A stretch of 64,000 nucleotides of DNA from Amycolatopsis keratiniphila subsp. keratiniphila (lineage in GTDB: Bacteria > Actinomycetota > Actinomycetes > Mycobacteriales > Pseudonocardiaceae), in the NCBI RefSeq assembly GCF_001620365.2, contig NZ_LQMT02000022.1, positions 120,716 through 184,715 on the forward strand, written 5' to 3'. Within the stretch, counting starts at the first letter, position 1; every line of letters begins with the position of its first letter. The translations under genes were made by a program, and so were the position numbers. The notes under the pieces are model-generated. The model did not search any database. It was not told the DNA's origin and saw only the letters and a list, made by a program, of their open reading frames with translations. Positions 8,113 through 16,205 of the stretch are shown one piece after another.

Positions 8113-8868
8113 CTAGATCGGCAGCTTCCGGAAGATCGGCCGGGGGATGTGCCGGAGGGCCGACATGACCAGCCGGAACGGCGCGGGCGACCACACCAGT
8201 TCCTTGCCGGCGCGCGAGGCGGCGACGGCGGTCTCGGCGACCTGCTCGACGTCCACCGTCAGCGGGGCGTCCTTGAGGCCTTCGGTCATCTTGGTCCGGA
8301 CCTGGCCGGAGCGGACGACGGTGATCTGCACGCCGAACTCGGCCAGTGCCTCGCCGAGTCCCAGGTAGAAGCCGTCGAAACCGGCCTTGGAGGAGCCGTA
8401 GACGAAGTTCGACCGGCGGACCCGCTCACCGGCGACCGAGGACAGCGCGATGACCTTGCCGTGGCCCTGCGTCTTGAGCTTGTTCGACAGCGCGACCCCG
8501 ACGGACACCGCGGACGTGTAGTTCACGGTCGCCGCCTCGACGGCCTTCGCGTGGTCCTGCCACAGCTCTTCCTGGTCGCCGAGCAGGCCGAACGCGACGA
8601 CGGTGACGTCGATGTCGCCACCCTCGAAGGCCTTGTCCAGCACGGCGGGGTGGGTGTCCAGGGCCTTGGCGTCGAAGTCCACGGTCGACACTTCGGCGCC
8701 CTTGTCCTTCAGGCGCTGAGCGGCCGCGTCGAGCCGCGGCGACTGCCGTCCGGCCAGCACGACCCGGAGGGGCCGCTCCGACAGGTACTTCTCCGCGATC
8801 GCGAGCGCGATGTCGGAGGTGCCGCCGAGCAGCAGCAGGGACTGGGGGTTGCCCACAGCGTCGATCAC
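8113..8868 (-). CDS. dprE2: Decaprenylphospho-beta-D-erythro-pentofuranosid-2-ulose 2-reductase
   Basis: NAD(H)-dependent SDR that reduces the keto intermediate made by DprE1, giving decaprenyl-phosphoryl-arabinose (DPA), the arabinose donor. 251 residues. The Rossmann motif GGTSDIALAIAEKYL lies at residues 15-29 and the catalytic YGSSK (YxxxK) after SSVAGERVRR in mid-protein. The GTG start at 8868 overlaps the dprE1 stop (GTGA), so the two epimerase subunits are co-translated, as in mycobacteria (Rv3790-Rv3791). Two uncharacterised genes continue the operon. Confidence 0.95.
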   Translation of the reverse strand: MIDAVGNPQSLLLLGGTSDIALAIAEKYLSERPLRVVLAGRQSPRLDAAAQRLKDKGAEVSTVDFDAKALDTHPAVLDKAFEGGDIDVTVVAFGLLGDQEELWQDHAKAVEAATVNYTSAVSVGVALSNKLKTQGHGKVIALSSVAGERVRRSNFVYGSSKAGFDGFYLGLGEALAEFGVQITVVRSGQVRTKMTEGLKDAPLTVDVEQVAETAVAASRAGKELVWSPAPFRLVMSALRHIPRPIFRKLPI

Positions 8869-10235
8869 AGTTCCAACCTTCGGGACATGTCAGAGGCGAA
8901 AACGCCTTCGGGGTCAACGGAGGCGCGGACCTTGCGCCATTCTTCGAGCCGCGGGTACATCTTCGCGAAGTTCTCCGCGGAGGTGCGCGAGTCCTTCGCC
9001 GTGTACAGACGGCCGCCGAGCGCGAGGACGTCCTCGTCGAGTTCCTGGCAGAACCGGCTCAGCCCGTCCTTGATCGGGAAGTCGAGGCAGACCATCCAGC
9101 CGGGGTGCGGGAACGACAGCGGCGCCGGGTTGCCCTCGCCCATCTGCTTGAACACGTTGAGGAACGACACGTGCCCGGAGTCGGCGACCTTCTGGATGAT
9201 CCGGCGCAGCGGCTCGTGCGCGTTCAGCGGCGTGCTGAACTGGTACTGCAGGAAACCCTTGGAGCCGTAAGCCCGGTTCCACTCGCCGAACAGGTCGAGC
9301 GGGTGATAGAACGCGGTCAGGCTCTGGATCTGGTCGCGCGCGTTCTTCGCGGTCTTGCGGTAGTACAGCTCGCCGATCGCGGAGAACGACAGCTTGTTCG
9401 CCAGCCCGTTCGGGAACACGTCCGGCAGGGTCGCCAGGGTGCCCGGGTTGAACTTGAGCGGGTCGGCCCGCAGCTTGGGCGGCAGTTCGTCCAGCTTGGC
9501 GAGCGAACCGCGCTGGAAGGCGGCGCGGCCGAGCTTCGCGCCCCTGGAGATCGAGTCGAACCAGCCGGAGGAGTACGTGTAGTTGTCCTCGGAGCCGTCG
9601 GTGACCAGCGCCAGCGTCTCGTCGAGGTTCGCGGTGCGCTGGATGTCGGCCTTGAAGTAGGCCGTCTCCGTCTTCGTCATCCGGACCTTGGCGCGGACGA
9701 TGATGCCGGTCAGGCCGATACCCGCCACGGTCGCCCAGAACAGCTCCGCGTCGGGGCCGTCCGGCGTGATCGTGCGCACCTGCCCGTCGGCGGTGACCAG
9801 GTCCATCGACACCACGTGGTTGCCGAAGCTGCCGGCCGAGTGGTGGTTCTTGCCGTGGATGTCGTTGGCGATCGCACCGCCGATGGTCACCTGGCGGGTG
9901 CCCGGCAGCACCGGGACCCACAGGCCGTAGGGGAGGCCCTCGCGCATCAGCTTGTCGAGGCTGACCCCGGCGTCGAGGTCGACGATGCCGGAATCCGGGT
10001 CGATCGAGTGGATGCGGTCCAGCGCGGTCATGTCCACGACCAGGCCGCCCGCGTTCTGCGCCGGGTCGCCGTACGAGCGGCCGAGACCACGCGCGATGAC
10101 CCCGCGTTCCCCGGCCCGCGTCACCGCACGGGCGATGGCTTCCACGTCGGGGGTGCTCAGGACGTCCGCGATGGTCGGCGACGTCCTTGCCCAGCCCATG
10201 AGCGACTGACGCTGTGTCTTGGGTGCTTGGGTCAC
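8865..10235 (-). CDS. dprE1: Decaprenylphosphoryl-beta-D-ribose oxidase
   Basis: FAD enzyme that oxidises C2 of decaprenyl-phosphoryl-ribose; with DprE2 it carries out the epimerisation to DPA. FAD-binding residues are visible as ARGLGRSYGD, PGTRQVTIGGAIAND and HGKNHHSAGSFGNH. The C-terminal substrate domain has MVCLDFPIKDG, where Cys383 aligns with the benzothiazinone-target Cys387 of M. tuberculosis. LYTAKDSR supplies the catalytic lysine exactly 31 residues later, as in the mycobacterial enzyme. The GTG at 10235 gives 456 residues (the family is about 460); a GTG at 10262 would add nine. It diverges from gtrA across ~100 bases of promoter DNA. Confidence 0.96.
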   Translation of the reverse strand: MTQAPKTQRQSLMGWARTSPTIADVLSTPDVEAIARAVTRAGERGVIARGLGRSYGDPAQNAGGLVVDMTALDRIHSIDPDSGIVDLDAGVSLDKLMREGLPYGLWVPVLPGTRQVTIGGAIANDIHGKNHHSAGSFGNHVVSMDLVTADGQVRTITPDGPDAELFWATVAGIGLTGIIVRAKVRMTKTETAYFKADIQRTANLDETLALVTDGSEDNYTYSSGWFDSISRGAKLGRAAFQRGSLAKLDELPPKLRADPLKFNPGTLATLPDVFPNGLANKLSFSAIGELYYRKTAKNARDQIQSLTAFYHPLDLFGEWNRAYGSKGFLQYQFSTPLNAHEPLRRIIQKVADSGHVSFLNVFKQMGEGNPAPLSFPHPGWMVCLDFPIKDGLSRFCQELDEDVLALGGRLYTAKDSRTSAENFAKMYPRLEEWRKVRASVDPEGVFASDMSRRLEL

Positions 10236-10272
10236 GCCGACCAGGGTAACCACGCCGAACACTGCCCGGAAC

Positions 10273-10300
10273 GTGACCCTGAAGTGCTCGCTTCTACACT
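10273..10300 (+). promoter_or_regulatory. Candidate promoter of gtrA-glfT2
   Basis: GTGACC at 10273-10278 and TACACT at 10295-10300 are separated by 16 bases. This is a plausible sigma-A/HrdB-type pair, with a predicted transcript start near 10307 and a leader of about 30 bases that includes the GAGGT ribosome site of gtrA. Assigned by pattern only. Confidence 0.4.
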
Positions 10301-10336
10301 TTGCGCATCAGCCCCAGCAGTTTATGAGGTAGAGCA

Positions 10337-10819
10337 GTGGTGGCGACCGACCCGAAAGCCGGCGTGACGGCAGCAGCGCCGTCCTCCCCTGGGCTGCTCG
10401 GGCAGCTCATCCGCTTCGGCCTCATCGGCGGCTTCTGCGCCCTGGTCGATTTCGGCGTCTACCAGGGGCTTCGTGCCCTCGGAATGGACGCGACGCCGTG
10501 GGTCGACATCGCCCGCGCGCTCAGCTTCATCGTGGGCACCACGACCGCCTTCTTCCTGAACCGCAAGTTCACCTTCGCCGGTGGACGCCAGGAGGGCGCG
10601 CGTCAGATCGGTGGCTTCGTGCTCTTGTACGCCGTGACGTTCCTCGTGGCCGTCGGCGTCAACCGCACGATGCTGCACGTCCTGCCGGAGTCGGCCTGGA
10701 AGGCCACCTTCGGCTGGGTCGTCTCGCAGGCAACCGCGACCGTGATCAATTTCGTCATGCTCAAGTGGGTCGTCTTCCGTGAGCCCCGCGCCACCGCCAC
10801 CAGCACAGAGGAGAACTGA
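10337..10819 (+). CDS. GtrA-family membrane protein (Rv3789-like)
   Basis: 160 residues with four transmembrane helices and the GtrA signature: RFGLIGGFCALVDFGVY in the first helix and FFLNRKFTF between helices two and three. Family members move or present polyprenyl-phosphate sugars; the mycobacterial homologue Rv3789, next to dprE1, is implicated in DPA handling or in anchoring arabinogalactan enzymes. The GTG start at 10337 has GAGGT eight bases upstream. glfT2 follows after six bases, so the two are co-transcribed. This pairing differs from mycobacteria, where gtrA is with dprE1 and glfT2 with glf. Confidence 0.9.
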   Translation: MVATDPKAGVTAAAPSSPGLLGQLIRFGLIGGFCALVDFGVYQGLRALGMDATPWVDIARALSFIVGTTTAFFLNRKFTFAGGRQEGARQIGGFVLLYAVTFLVAVGVNRTMLHVLPESAWKATFGWVVSQATATVINFVMLKWVVFREPRATATSTEEN

Positions 10820-10825
10820 GGATTC

Positions 10826-12751
10826 ATGCCCGGTAAAGCCGCCGTCACCGGAGAGGCCCCGAGCGCCATGGTGAGCACTGTCGACGACACCCGCTTCGCG
10901 GAACGCACCCCGCAGGGCCGTCTCACCGCGCAGCGCGGGCTCTACGCCGGCCCGGCCCCCATCGTCAGCAAGGACCTCTACGCAGAACTCGAGTGGGGGA
11001 CCGCCGTGCGCGAGCGCGCGGGCATCTCCATCGAGCCGGCGTCGAAGGTGTCCGGCAACACGTACTTCGGCCGGTTCCCCGCCAGCTACTGGCAGCGCTG
11101 GACCGACGTGACCGAGGTCCAGGTCGAGGCCGTCGTCACCGGTGACGGCCAGCTGTCCATCGGCGCTTCCGACATCGAGGGCGACCCCCGCGTGGTCGCC
11201 GCCGAGATCGTCGCGGGTGCGAAGCAGCAGAAGGTGACGCTCACCGCGAAGCTCGACAAGTTCTACGACGGCGGCGCGCTCTGGCTCGACCTCGAGACCG
11301 AGGGCGGCCAGTCGCTGCGTGTCGAGAAGGTCCGCTGGACGGTCGAGGCGCCGGAGAAGATCCGCCCGACCGCGGTGACCATCTGCACGATGAACCGCGC
11401 CGACGACTGCCTGTCGAACCTGCAGGCGCTCGCCGCCGACGTCTCCTCGCTGGAGACGCTCGACGCGATCTACGTCGCCGACCAGGGCACCGACCTCGTC
11501 GAGTCGCGCGACGGCTTCGAGCAGGTCGCCAAGGACCTCGGCGACAAGCTGCACTACATCAAGCAGCCGAACCTCGGCGGCGCCGGCGGGTTCACCCGCG
11601 GCCTCTACGAGGTCGCCGGGCACACCGAGACCGAGCACGCGAACGTCCTGTTCATGGACGACGACGTGCTGCTGGAGCCGGATCTGGTGATCCGGATGAC
11701 CGCGTTCTCCAACCGCACGGTCAACCCGGTCATCGTCGGCGGGCAGATGCTGAACCTGTTGCACCCGAACCAGCTGCACGTCGGCGCCGAATACGCCCGG
11801 CTGAACACGCTGGAGCCCGGCCAGCCGGTGCAGCACTCGCTCTCGACCGCCGACCTGCTCGGCGTCGACGAGGAGACCCTCAAGCCGAACCGCCAGGAAC
11901 GCCGCCTCGACGCCGGGTACAACGGCTGGTGGTCGTGCCTGATCCCGTACGAGGTCGTCAAGGCCACGGGTTACCCGCTGCCGTTCTTCTTCCAGTGGGA
12001 CGACGCGGAGTACAGCTACCGCGCCCGCGCGCACGGCTTCCCCACGGTCACCCTTCCGGGCGCCGGCGTCTGGCACGCCGACTTCCACTGGAAGGACTGG
12101 GACGAGTGGCACCGCTACTTCAACCTGCGGAACTCGATCATCACCGCCGCGCTGCACTCGCCGTTCAACCTGAACCTGCTCTCGCGCGTGCTCATCGCGC
12201 AGCTGGTCCGGTACCTGCTCGGCATGCAGTACGGCCTGTCCGCCACGCTGATCAAGGCCGTCGAGGACTTCCTCGAAGGGCCGGAGGTCCTGCGTGACGG
12301 CGGCGTCGCCGCGATGAAGGAGATCCGCCGGATCCGCGACGAGTACCCCGAGACCAAACGGCACAAGGCCACCGACGTCCCGGGTATCGCGTCGAACGAC
12401 ATCGGCATCATCAACAGCGCACCGCGGCCCAGCATGCAGCGCCTGGTGCTGATCAAGCGGATCCTCGACCGGGTGCTCGGCCGCAGCCGTCACTCGCTCG
12501 GCGCGATCCCGATCGACGAGGCCCACTGGTGGCACGTCGCGACCTTCGACACCGCCGTCGTCACCGACGCTTCGCAGGAAGGCGTGCGGGTCCGCTCGTA
12601 CGACCGCGCGAAGATGTTCGACCTGGCGCGCCGGGGCGCGAAGGTGATCCAGCGGCTCCGCAAGGAAGGCGCGGCGGTGCAGGAGCAGTACAAGCGCGCC
12701 ATGCCCGAGCTGACCTCGCGGGACAACTGGAAGCGGCTTTACGAGCTGTAA
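10826..12751 (+). CDS. glfT2: Galactofuranosyltransferase GlfT2 (polymerising)
   Basis: Builds the alternating beta-1,5/1,6 galactofuran chain on the polyprenyl-linked acceptor at the inner face of the membrane, using UDP-Galf. At 641 residues it matches the ~637-residue mycobacterial enzyme. Features in order: an N-terminal beta-sandwich (~1-170), the GT2/GT-A nucleotide-binding start (VTICTMNRADDC), the metal-binding aspartates D278-D280 in FMDDDVLLEPD, WWSCLIPYEV, then the acceptor/catalytic histidine-tryptophan segment HADFHWKDWDEWHRY. An ATG at 10868 is an alternative start; 10826 is closer to gtrA. A long palindrome follows 21 bases after the stop. Confidence 0.96.
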   Translation: MPGKAAVTGEAPSAMVSTVDDTRFAERTPQGRLTAQRGLYAGPAPIVSKDLYAELEWGTAVRERAGISIEPASKVSGNTYFGRFPASYWQRWTDVTEVQVEAVVTGDGQLSIGASDIEGDPRVVAAEIVAGAKQQKVTLTAKLDKFYDGGALWLDLETEGGQSLRVEKVRWTVEAPEKIRPTAVTICTMNRADDCLSNLQALAADVSSLETLDAIYVADQGTDLVESRDGFEQVAKDLGDKLHYIKQPNLGGAGGFTRGLYEVAGHTETEHANVLFMDDDVLLEPDLVIRMTAFSNRTVNPVIVGGQMLNLLHPNQLHVGAEYARLNTLEPGQPVQHSLSTADLLGVDEETLKPNRQERRLDAGYNGWWSCLIPYEVVKATGYPLPFFFQWDDAEYSYRARAHGFPTVTLPGAGVWHADFHWKDWDEWHRYFNLRNSIITAALHSPFNLNLLSRVLIAQLVRYLLGMQYGLSATLIKAVEDFLEGPEVLRDGGVAAMKEIRRIRDEYPETKRHKATDVPGIASNDIGIINSAPRPSMQRLVLIKRILDRVLGRSRHSLGAIPIDEAHWWHVATFDTAVVTDASQEGVRVRSYDRAKMFDLARRGAKVIQRLRKEGAAVQEQYKRAMPELTSRDNWKRLYEL

Positions 12752-12772
12752 GCACGCTTCGCTTTACCGAGT

Positions 12773-12825
12773 GTCATGAAAGGGTCGTTCAGGACGTTTT
12801 TCGTCCTGAACGACCCTTTCATGAC
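12773..12825. repeat. Perfect 24-bp palindromic element with a T5 loop (copy 1)
   Basis: Two perfect 24-base arms (beginning GTCATGAAAGGGTCGTTC) flank TTTTT. The same sequence occurs at 29832-29888 with an AAAAA loop, i.e. in the opposite orientation, so this is a dispersed repeat and not just a gene-specific terminator. Placed 21 bases after the glfT2 stop, it may also end that transcript. Confidence 0.85.
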
Positions 12826-12864
12826 GTTTGGGGTCGGTTCTGACAGCCAGGAAAAACCGGGAAA

Positions 12865-12880
12865 GTAAGGGTAGCCTTAC
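12865..12880. promoter_or_regulatory. Iron-box-like palindrome (DtxR/IdeR type)
   Basis: GTAAGG-GTAG-CCTTAC is a perfect 6+6 inverted repeat ending three bases before the ATG of the acyl-CoA dehydrogenase. Read on the other strand, GGTAAGGCTACCCTTAC differs at one position from the GGTAAGGCTAACCTTAC form of actinobacterial DtxR/IdeR boxes. Overlap with the start codon region would let a metal-loaded repressor block a short-leader or leaderless transcript. The consensus is recalled, not computed. Confidence 0.5.
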
Positions 12881-12883
12881 CGC

Positions 12884-13897
12884 ATGACGGATCTGGTCAC
12901 CCGCGCCCAAGCCCTCGCCGATGATCTCCTCTTCCCCGCCGCCACCGAAGTCGACCTAAAGGGTGAAGTGCCCTCAAGCCACTTCGACGCCCTCGCCGCC
13001 GAAGGCTTCTACGGTCTTGCGGCGCCCAAGGAAGCCGGTGGTCCGGGCGCCGACCTCCCGACGATCGTCCAGGTCCTCGAAACGCTGGCGGGCGGCTGCC
13101 TCAGCACGATGTTCACGTGGATCCAGCACCACGGCCTGGTCGCCGCGCTCACCACAGCCGACAACGCCGAGCTGCGCGACCGCTACCTCCCGCGGCTGGT
13201 CAGCGGAGAACTCAAGGCGGGCGCCGCGTTCGCCGCGGTGATCCCGACCCCGCCCAGGCTGCGCGCGGAACGCGTCGACGGCGGCTACCTGCTCGACGGC
13301 GAGGCCCCGTTCGTCAGCGGCTGGGGCGTCATCGACCTGCTCCAGCTCTGCGCCCGCGACGGCGACACCGTGGTGAGCGCGATCATCGATCCGGTGCCGG
13401 GGGAGCAGCTGGAGGCCCGGCCGCTCGACCTCGTCGCGGCGCAGGGCACGGCCACCGTGCACCTCGTCTTCACCCGCTACTTCCTGCCCGATGACCGCGT
13501 CTACGGGAAGATCGCGCACGCGGACTTCGTCGCGGGCAACACCTTCGCCTCCCGGCTCAACGGCTGCGCGCCCCTCGGCCTCGCCGCCCGCGCCGCGCGG
13601 CTTATCGAGGAGCTCGGGAAGCCCGGCGTCGCCGCCGGGATCCGGGCCGAGATCGACGCGGTCCGCGGCAGGCTCGACGCGGCCCTCGCCGATCCGCCGT
13701 CGCTGCCCGCGGCCAGGGCGGCGGGCGCGGAGCTCGCCTTCCGGGCCGCGGGCGCGCTGGTCGCGGCCAACGGCAGCACGTCGGTACTCGCCGGACGACA
13801 CCCCCAGCGGCTCGTCCGGGAAGCCACCTTCCTGCTGGTCGCCGCCGGTCGCCCAGAAATCAAATCCGGTCTGCTGGAGCTCTTTTCCCGGGATTAG
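12884..13897 (+). CDS. Acyl-CoA dehydrogenase-like flavoprotein
   Basis: 337 residues, shorter than the ~380 usual for the family. The N-terminal helical domain (to ~100), the middle beta-domain with the flavin-type FAAVIPTPPRLRAERVDGGYLLDGEAPFVSGW pattern (shown here only in part: YLLDGEAPFVSGWG), and a shortened C-terminal helical bundle are recognisable. The catalytic glutamate of standard dehydrogenases is not evident, so it may act as an acyl-ACP/CoA dehydrogenase variant or a related oxidase. The iron-box-like site in front recalls the IdeR-controlled mycobactin gene mbtN, also an acyl dehydrogenase, but no siderophore genes are nearby. The stop overlaps the convergent gene by four bases. 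Confidence 0.72.
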   Translation: MTDLVTRAQALADDLLFPAATEVDLKGEVPSSHFDALAAEGFYGLAAPKEAGGPGADLPTIVQVLETLAGGCLSTMFTWIQHHGLVAALTTADNAELRDRYLPRLVSGELKAGAAFAAVIPTPPRLRAERVDGGYLLDGEAPFVSGWGVIDLLQLCARDGDTVVSAIIDPVPGEQLEARPLDLVAAQGTATVHLVFTRYFLPDDRVYGKIAHADFVAGNTFASRLNGCAPLGLAARAARLIEELGKPGVAAGIRAEIDAVRGRLDAALADPPSLPAARAAGAELAFRAAGALVAANGSTSVLAGRHPQRLVREATFLLVAAGRPEIKSGLLELFSRD

Positions 13898-14136
13898 TGG
13901 AGGCCGAACACTCTCGTCTTGCGGTTCAGATCGTCGATGTAGGCGGCGGCGACGTGGGAGAAGTTGATCGCCACCTCGGAGTCGTCCCTCGTCTGGATCG
14001 TCTGCACCGAACCGGTGCGGACGAAATGCGAGAGGTCCTTGGTCAGCCGTTCGGTTTCTTCCGTCGTGAGCGCGAAGAGCAGCGGCTCCCCGCCGGTGGC
14101 GAGATGGAGGACGAGCGCGGGTTTCTGGTCTGCCAT
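13894..14136 (-). CDS. Conserved small hypothetical protein
   Basis: An 80-residue protein starting at ATG 14136 with ADQKPALVLHLATGG, then a helical LTTEETERLTKDLSHF segment and an IDDLNRKTRVFGLH end. There is no signal peptide or membrane segment. The frame is open 36 bases further upstream, but those residues look non-coding. The stop overlaps the dehydrogenase stop on the other strand (13894-13897). Family not recognised; it looks like a small folded alpha/beta protein. Confidence 0.6.
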   Translation of the reverse strand: MADQKPALVLHLATGGEPLLFALTTEETERLTKDLSHFVRTGSVQTIQTRDDSEVAINFSHVAAAYIDDLNRKTRVFGLH

Positions 14137-14250
14137 GAATCCATGGCACCAGCCGTGATCACAACCGGGCAAGCGGGTTCGCTGCGGGCGTATCGGGCGC
14201 GTGGACTACGTTCATCCCGACGGACAAGACACCCGCGGGGGGAAATGGCG

Positions 14251-15015
14251 ATGCCGCATTCGTTCTCGTTGTCGCTGGCGGCGGTGGACATCCTGCTCGA
14301 ACACGGCCGGTTCGGACCGGCGCCCGTCCCGTTCGAGGTCCCGCACATCGGCACGACGACCGATCAGCGCGCGATGGTGCGCGAGGCCGTCTTCCGCGAC
14401 CTCGAAGGCCGCGGCCTGATGCGCGGCGGCAGGCTCGACGCCGACGTCGAACTCGCGATCGCCACCTTCGCCAACCCGCAGCTCGCCGTCTGGGCGGTCG
14501 CGCAGATGGACAAGGACAAGCAGCTGTTCGCGCGTGCTGCGACGAACGGGCAGTTCGCGGTCGTCGTGCGCCAGGAAGAGAACCTGCTCGTGTTCGAGGA
14601 GACCAGGCCGACCGCGATCGTCGCGTCGATCGTCGATCTGCTGCCGCTCACCCCGGCGGGCCCCGGTCAGTCGGTCACCATCGCGAAGCCGGCGAGCGCG
14701 CCGAAGCGCCCCCGGAACGACGACGCGTACGACCCCTTCGCCAACGTCAGCGGGCCGCGGTCGCACGGGTCGAACCCGCAGCAGCGGCAGGTGGAGCGGA
14801 TCTTCGAGAAGCCGAAGACGCGAGTGGGCCAGTTCAGCGTGTTCATCCGAGGCGGCCAGGTGTTCCCGCCGCTGGCGTGGTTCGACACCGAAGCGGGCCG
14901 CTTCATGATGACCTCGCGCCAGGCGGCCGACGGGCAAAGCTGGCTGACCTACGCTCCCGCCGACAACGCGAGGATCGCTCAGCAGCTGTACGCCCAGCTC
15001 GAAGGGCAGTTCTGA
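14251..15015 (+). CDS. EspG-family ESX secretion chaperone (cassette A)
   Basis: A 254-residue protein of the EspG family, cytosolic chaperones that bind the tip of PPE proteins and keep PE-PPE pairs soluble before type VII export. Recognisable parts are the N-terminal FSLSLAAVDILLEHGRFG, the central LAIATFANPQLAVWAVAQMD and the C-terminal VGQFSVFIRGG...PLAWFDTEAGRF strand region. ATG 14251 sits eight bases after GGGGGGAA; ATG 14245 is too close to it. It is the first gene of a four-gene cassette ending at 17663; a second EspG heads cassette B at 58186. Confidence 0.85.
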   Translation: MPHSFSLSLAAVDILLEHGRFGPAPVPFEVPHIGTTTDQRAMVREAVFRDLEGRGLMRGGRLDADVELAIATFANPQLAVWAVAQMDKDKQLFARAATNGQFAVVVRQEENLLVFEETRPTAIVASIVDLLPLTPAGPGQSVTIAKPASAPKRPRNDDAYDPFANVSGPRSHGSNPQQRQVERIFEKPKTRVGQFSVFIRGGQVFPPLAWFDTEAGRFMMTSRQAADGQSWLTYAPADNARIAQQLYAQLEGQF

Positions 15016-15158
15016 CCGACGGGGAACCGGGGTGACGCCCGTTTCGTCACAGTTTCGGAGATCTTCGGTGATCGGTGAATCACCGTTGCGCTGAGTGCCC
15101 GGCTAGTAGACTGCCGGGCGATACGCACGGGCGAGCAGACGAGGCAGTGGGGCGGGCG

Positions 15159-15635
15159 ATGGCTTTCGAAGCGGACGGCGGACAGGCGGCACCGGACTTC
15201 TCGATCGGCGCGGCCATGGGCGCGGCAGCCGGTTACGTGGCGGCGGGTGGCCTGAACGCGGCCGCGGTCGCCCAGGTGAGCGCGGAGACCCAGAAGCTGG
15301 TCTCGGCCGCCAAGAGCGGCGGCTTCAAGATCACCGCCGAAGGCGTCAAGCCGCTTCTCAAAGCGGTGCGCGACATGGGGGCCGAGCTCACCAGGCTGGA
15401 GCGGCAGACGATCCGGCTCTCCGAAGCGCCGCAACTCGGCGACCACCCGTACGGCAGGACCGTCGCGGCCCACGACCAGAAGGGCGCCGCCCAGTCGGCC
15501 AATTCGGCGAGTGCGGTGCTCGGCAAGTTCAAGCAGGTGGTGCTGGACACCGAAGAAGCGCTGCTGCGCGCGTCGGGTCAGTACAAGAAAAAGGAAGACG
15601 AAACGGTCGAGGCGCTCGATCGGCTCAAGAACTGA
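15159..15635 (+). CDS. PE-like ESX substrate partner (cassette A)
   Basis: 158 residues, almost entirely helical and Ala-rich (IGAAMGAAAGYVAAGG, then two long amphipathic helices). No signal peptide. Starts at ATG 15159 after GGGGCGGGCG. By position between EspG and the lipoprotein/PPE-like genes, and by similarity in plan to 56893-57303 in cassette B (both have a KxGGF segment followed by helices), it is inferred to be the PE-type partner that pairs with the PPE-like protein at 16206. Direct sequence proof (PE motif) is lacking. Confidence 0.65.
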   Translation: MAFEADGGQAAPDFSIGAAMGAAAGYVAAGGLNAAAVAQVSAETQKLVSAAKSGGFKITAEGVKPLLKAVRDMGAELTRLERQTIRLSEAPQLGDHPYGRTVAAHDQKGAAQSANSASAVLGKFKQVVLDTEEALLRASGQYKKKEDETVEALDRLKN

Positions 15636-15641
15636 GGCGGA

Positions 15642-16193
15642 ATGAAGAAGCTGCTCCTCGTACCGCTGACCGCGGCCGCGCTCGTGCTCGCGGCCTGTTC
15701 CACCGAAAAGCCGGGCACGCCCTCCGCGGCGCCGTCGTCGCCCACGCAAGGCGGCGAGTCCACCGCGCCGACGACGGCCACCGGTGGTGCCGACCCCGCG
15801 TCGATCGATCCGTGCTCGCTCCTCGGCGTGGCCGATCTCGCGTCGTACGGCACTTTCAAGGCGCCGGTTCCCCAGAACGACGCCGGTGCCCGTGGCTGCG
15901 AGTTCACCAAGGAGGCCGAGTCGGCGGCGGACGCCGTCTCGCTCGGCGTCGACATCCGTGACAAGCAGGGCATCGACAGCGTCGCCGATAGTGGGAACGG
16001 CAAGACCACCGGAAACGTCAACGGCCGTAAAGCGGTGCTCGTCCCGAAGCCGCCTTCCGGCTGCCTGATGGCGCTCGAAATCGGCGCCTCCGCCCGCGCC
16101 GACATCGTGGTCGTCAGCACGGATCCGGAGAAGTCGTGCGGGATGGCGGAGAAGATCGCCGACATCGTCGAACCGAAGCTTCCGAAGGGCTAG
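15642..16193 (+). CDS. DUF3558-type lipoprotein (cassette A)
   Basis: 183 residues with a lipoprotein signal: Lys-Lys at 2-3, a hydrophobic core, and a lipobox ending at Cys19 (LVLAAC-S). A Ser/Thr/Pro-rich linker to ~50 follows, then a domain starting DPCSLLGVADLA with GARGCEF and CLMALEIGA, the cysteine pattern of DUF3558 lipoproteins common in mycobacteria and relatives. Anchored on the outer face of the membrane. Six bases separate it from the PE-like gene and 12 from the PPE-like gene, so the cassette is one operon. Possible role in receiving or localising the exported pair; unproven. Confidence 0.82.
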   Translation: MKKLLLVPLTAAALVLAACSTEKPGTPSAAPSSPTQGGESTAPTTATGGADPASIDPCSLLGVADLASYGTFKAPVPQNDAGARGCEFTKEAESAADAVSLGVDIRDKQGIDSVADSGNGKTTGNVNGRKAVLVPKPPSGCLMALEIGASARADIVVVSTDPEKSCGMAEKIADIVEPKLPKG

Positions 16194-16205
16194 GGGGAAC
16201 AGAGG

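Noticed and set aside
12773..12825. Ordinary Rho-independent terminator of glfT2 only
   Set aside because: It may terminate transcription, but near-identical sequence recurs inverted at 29832-29888, so gene-specific origin is unlikely.
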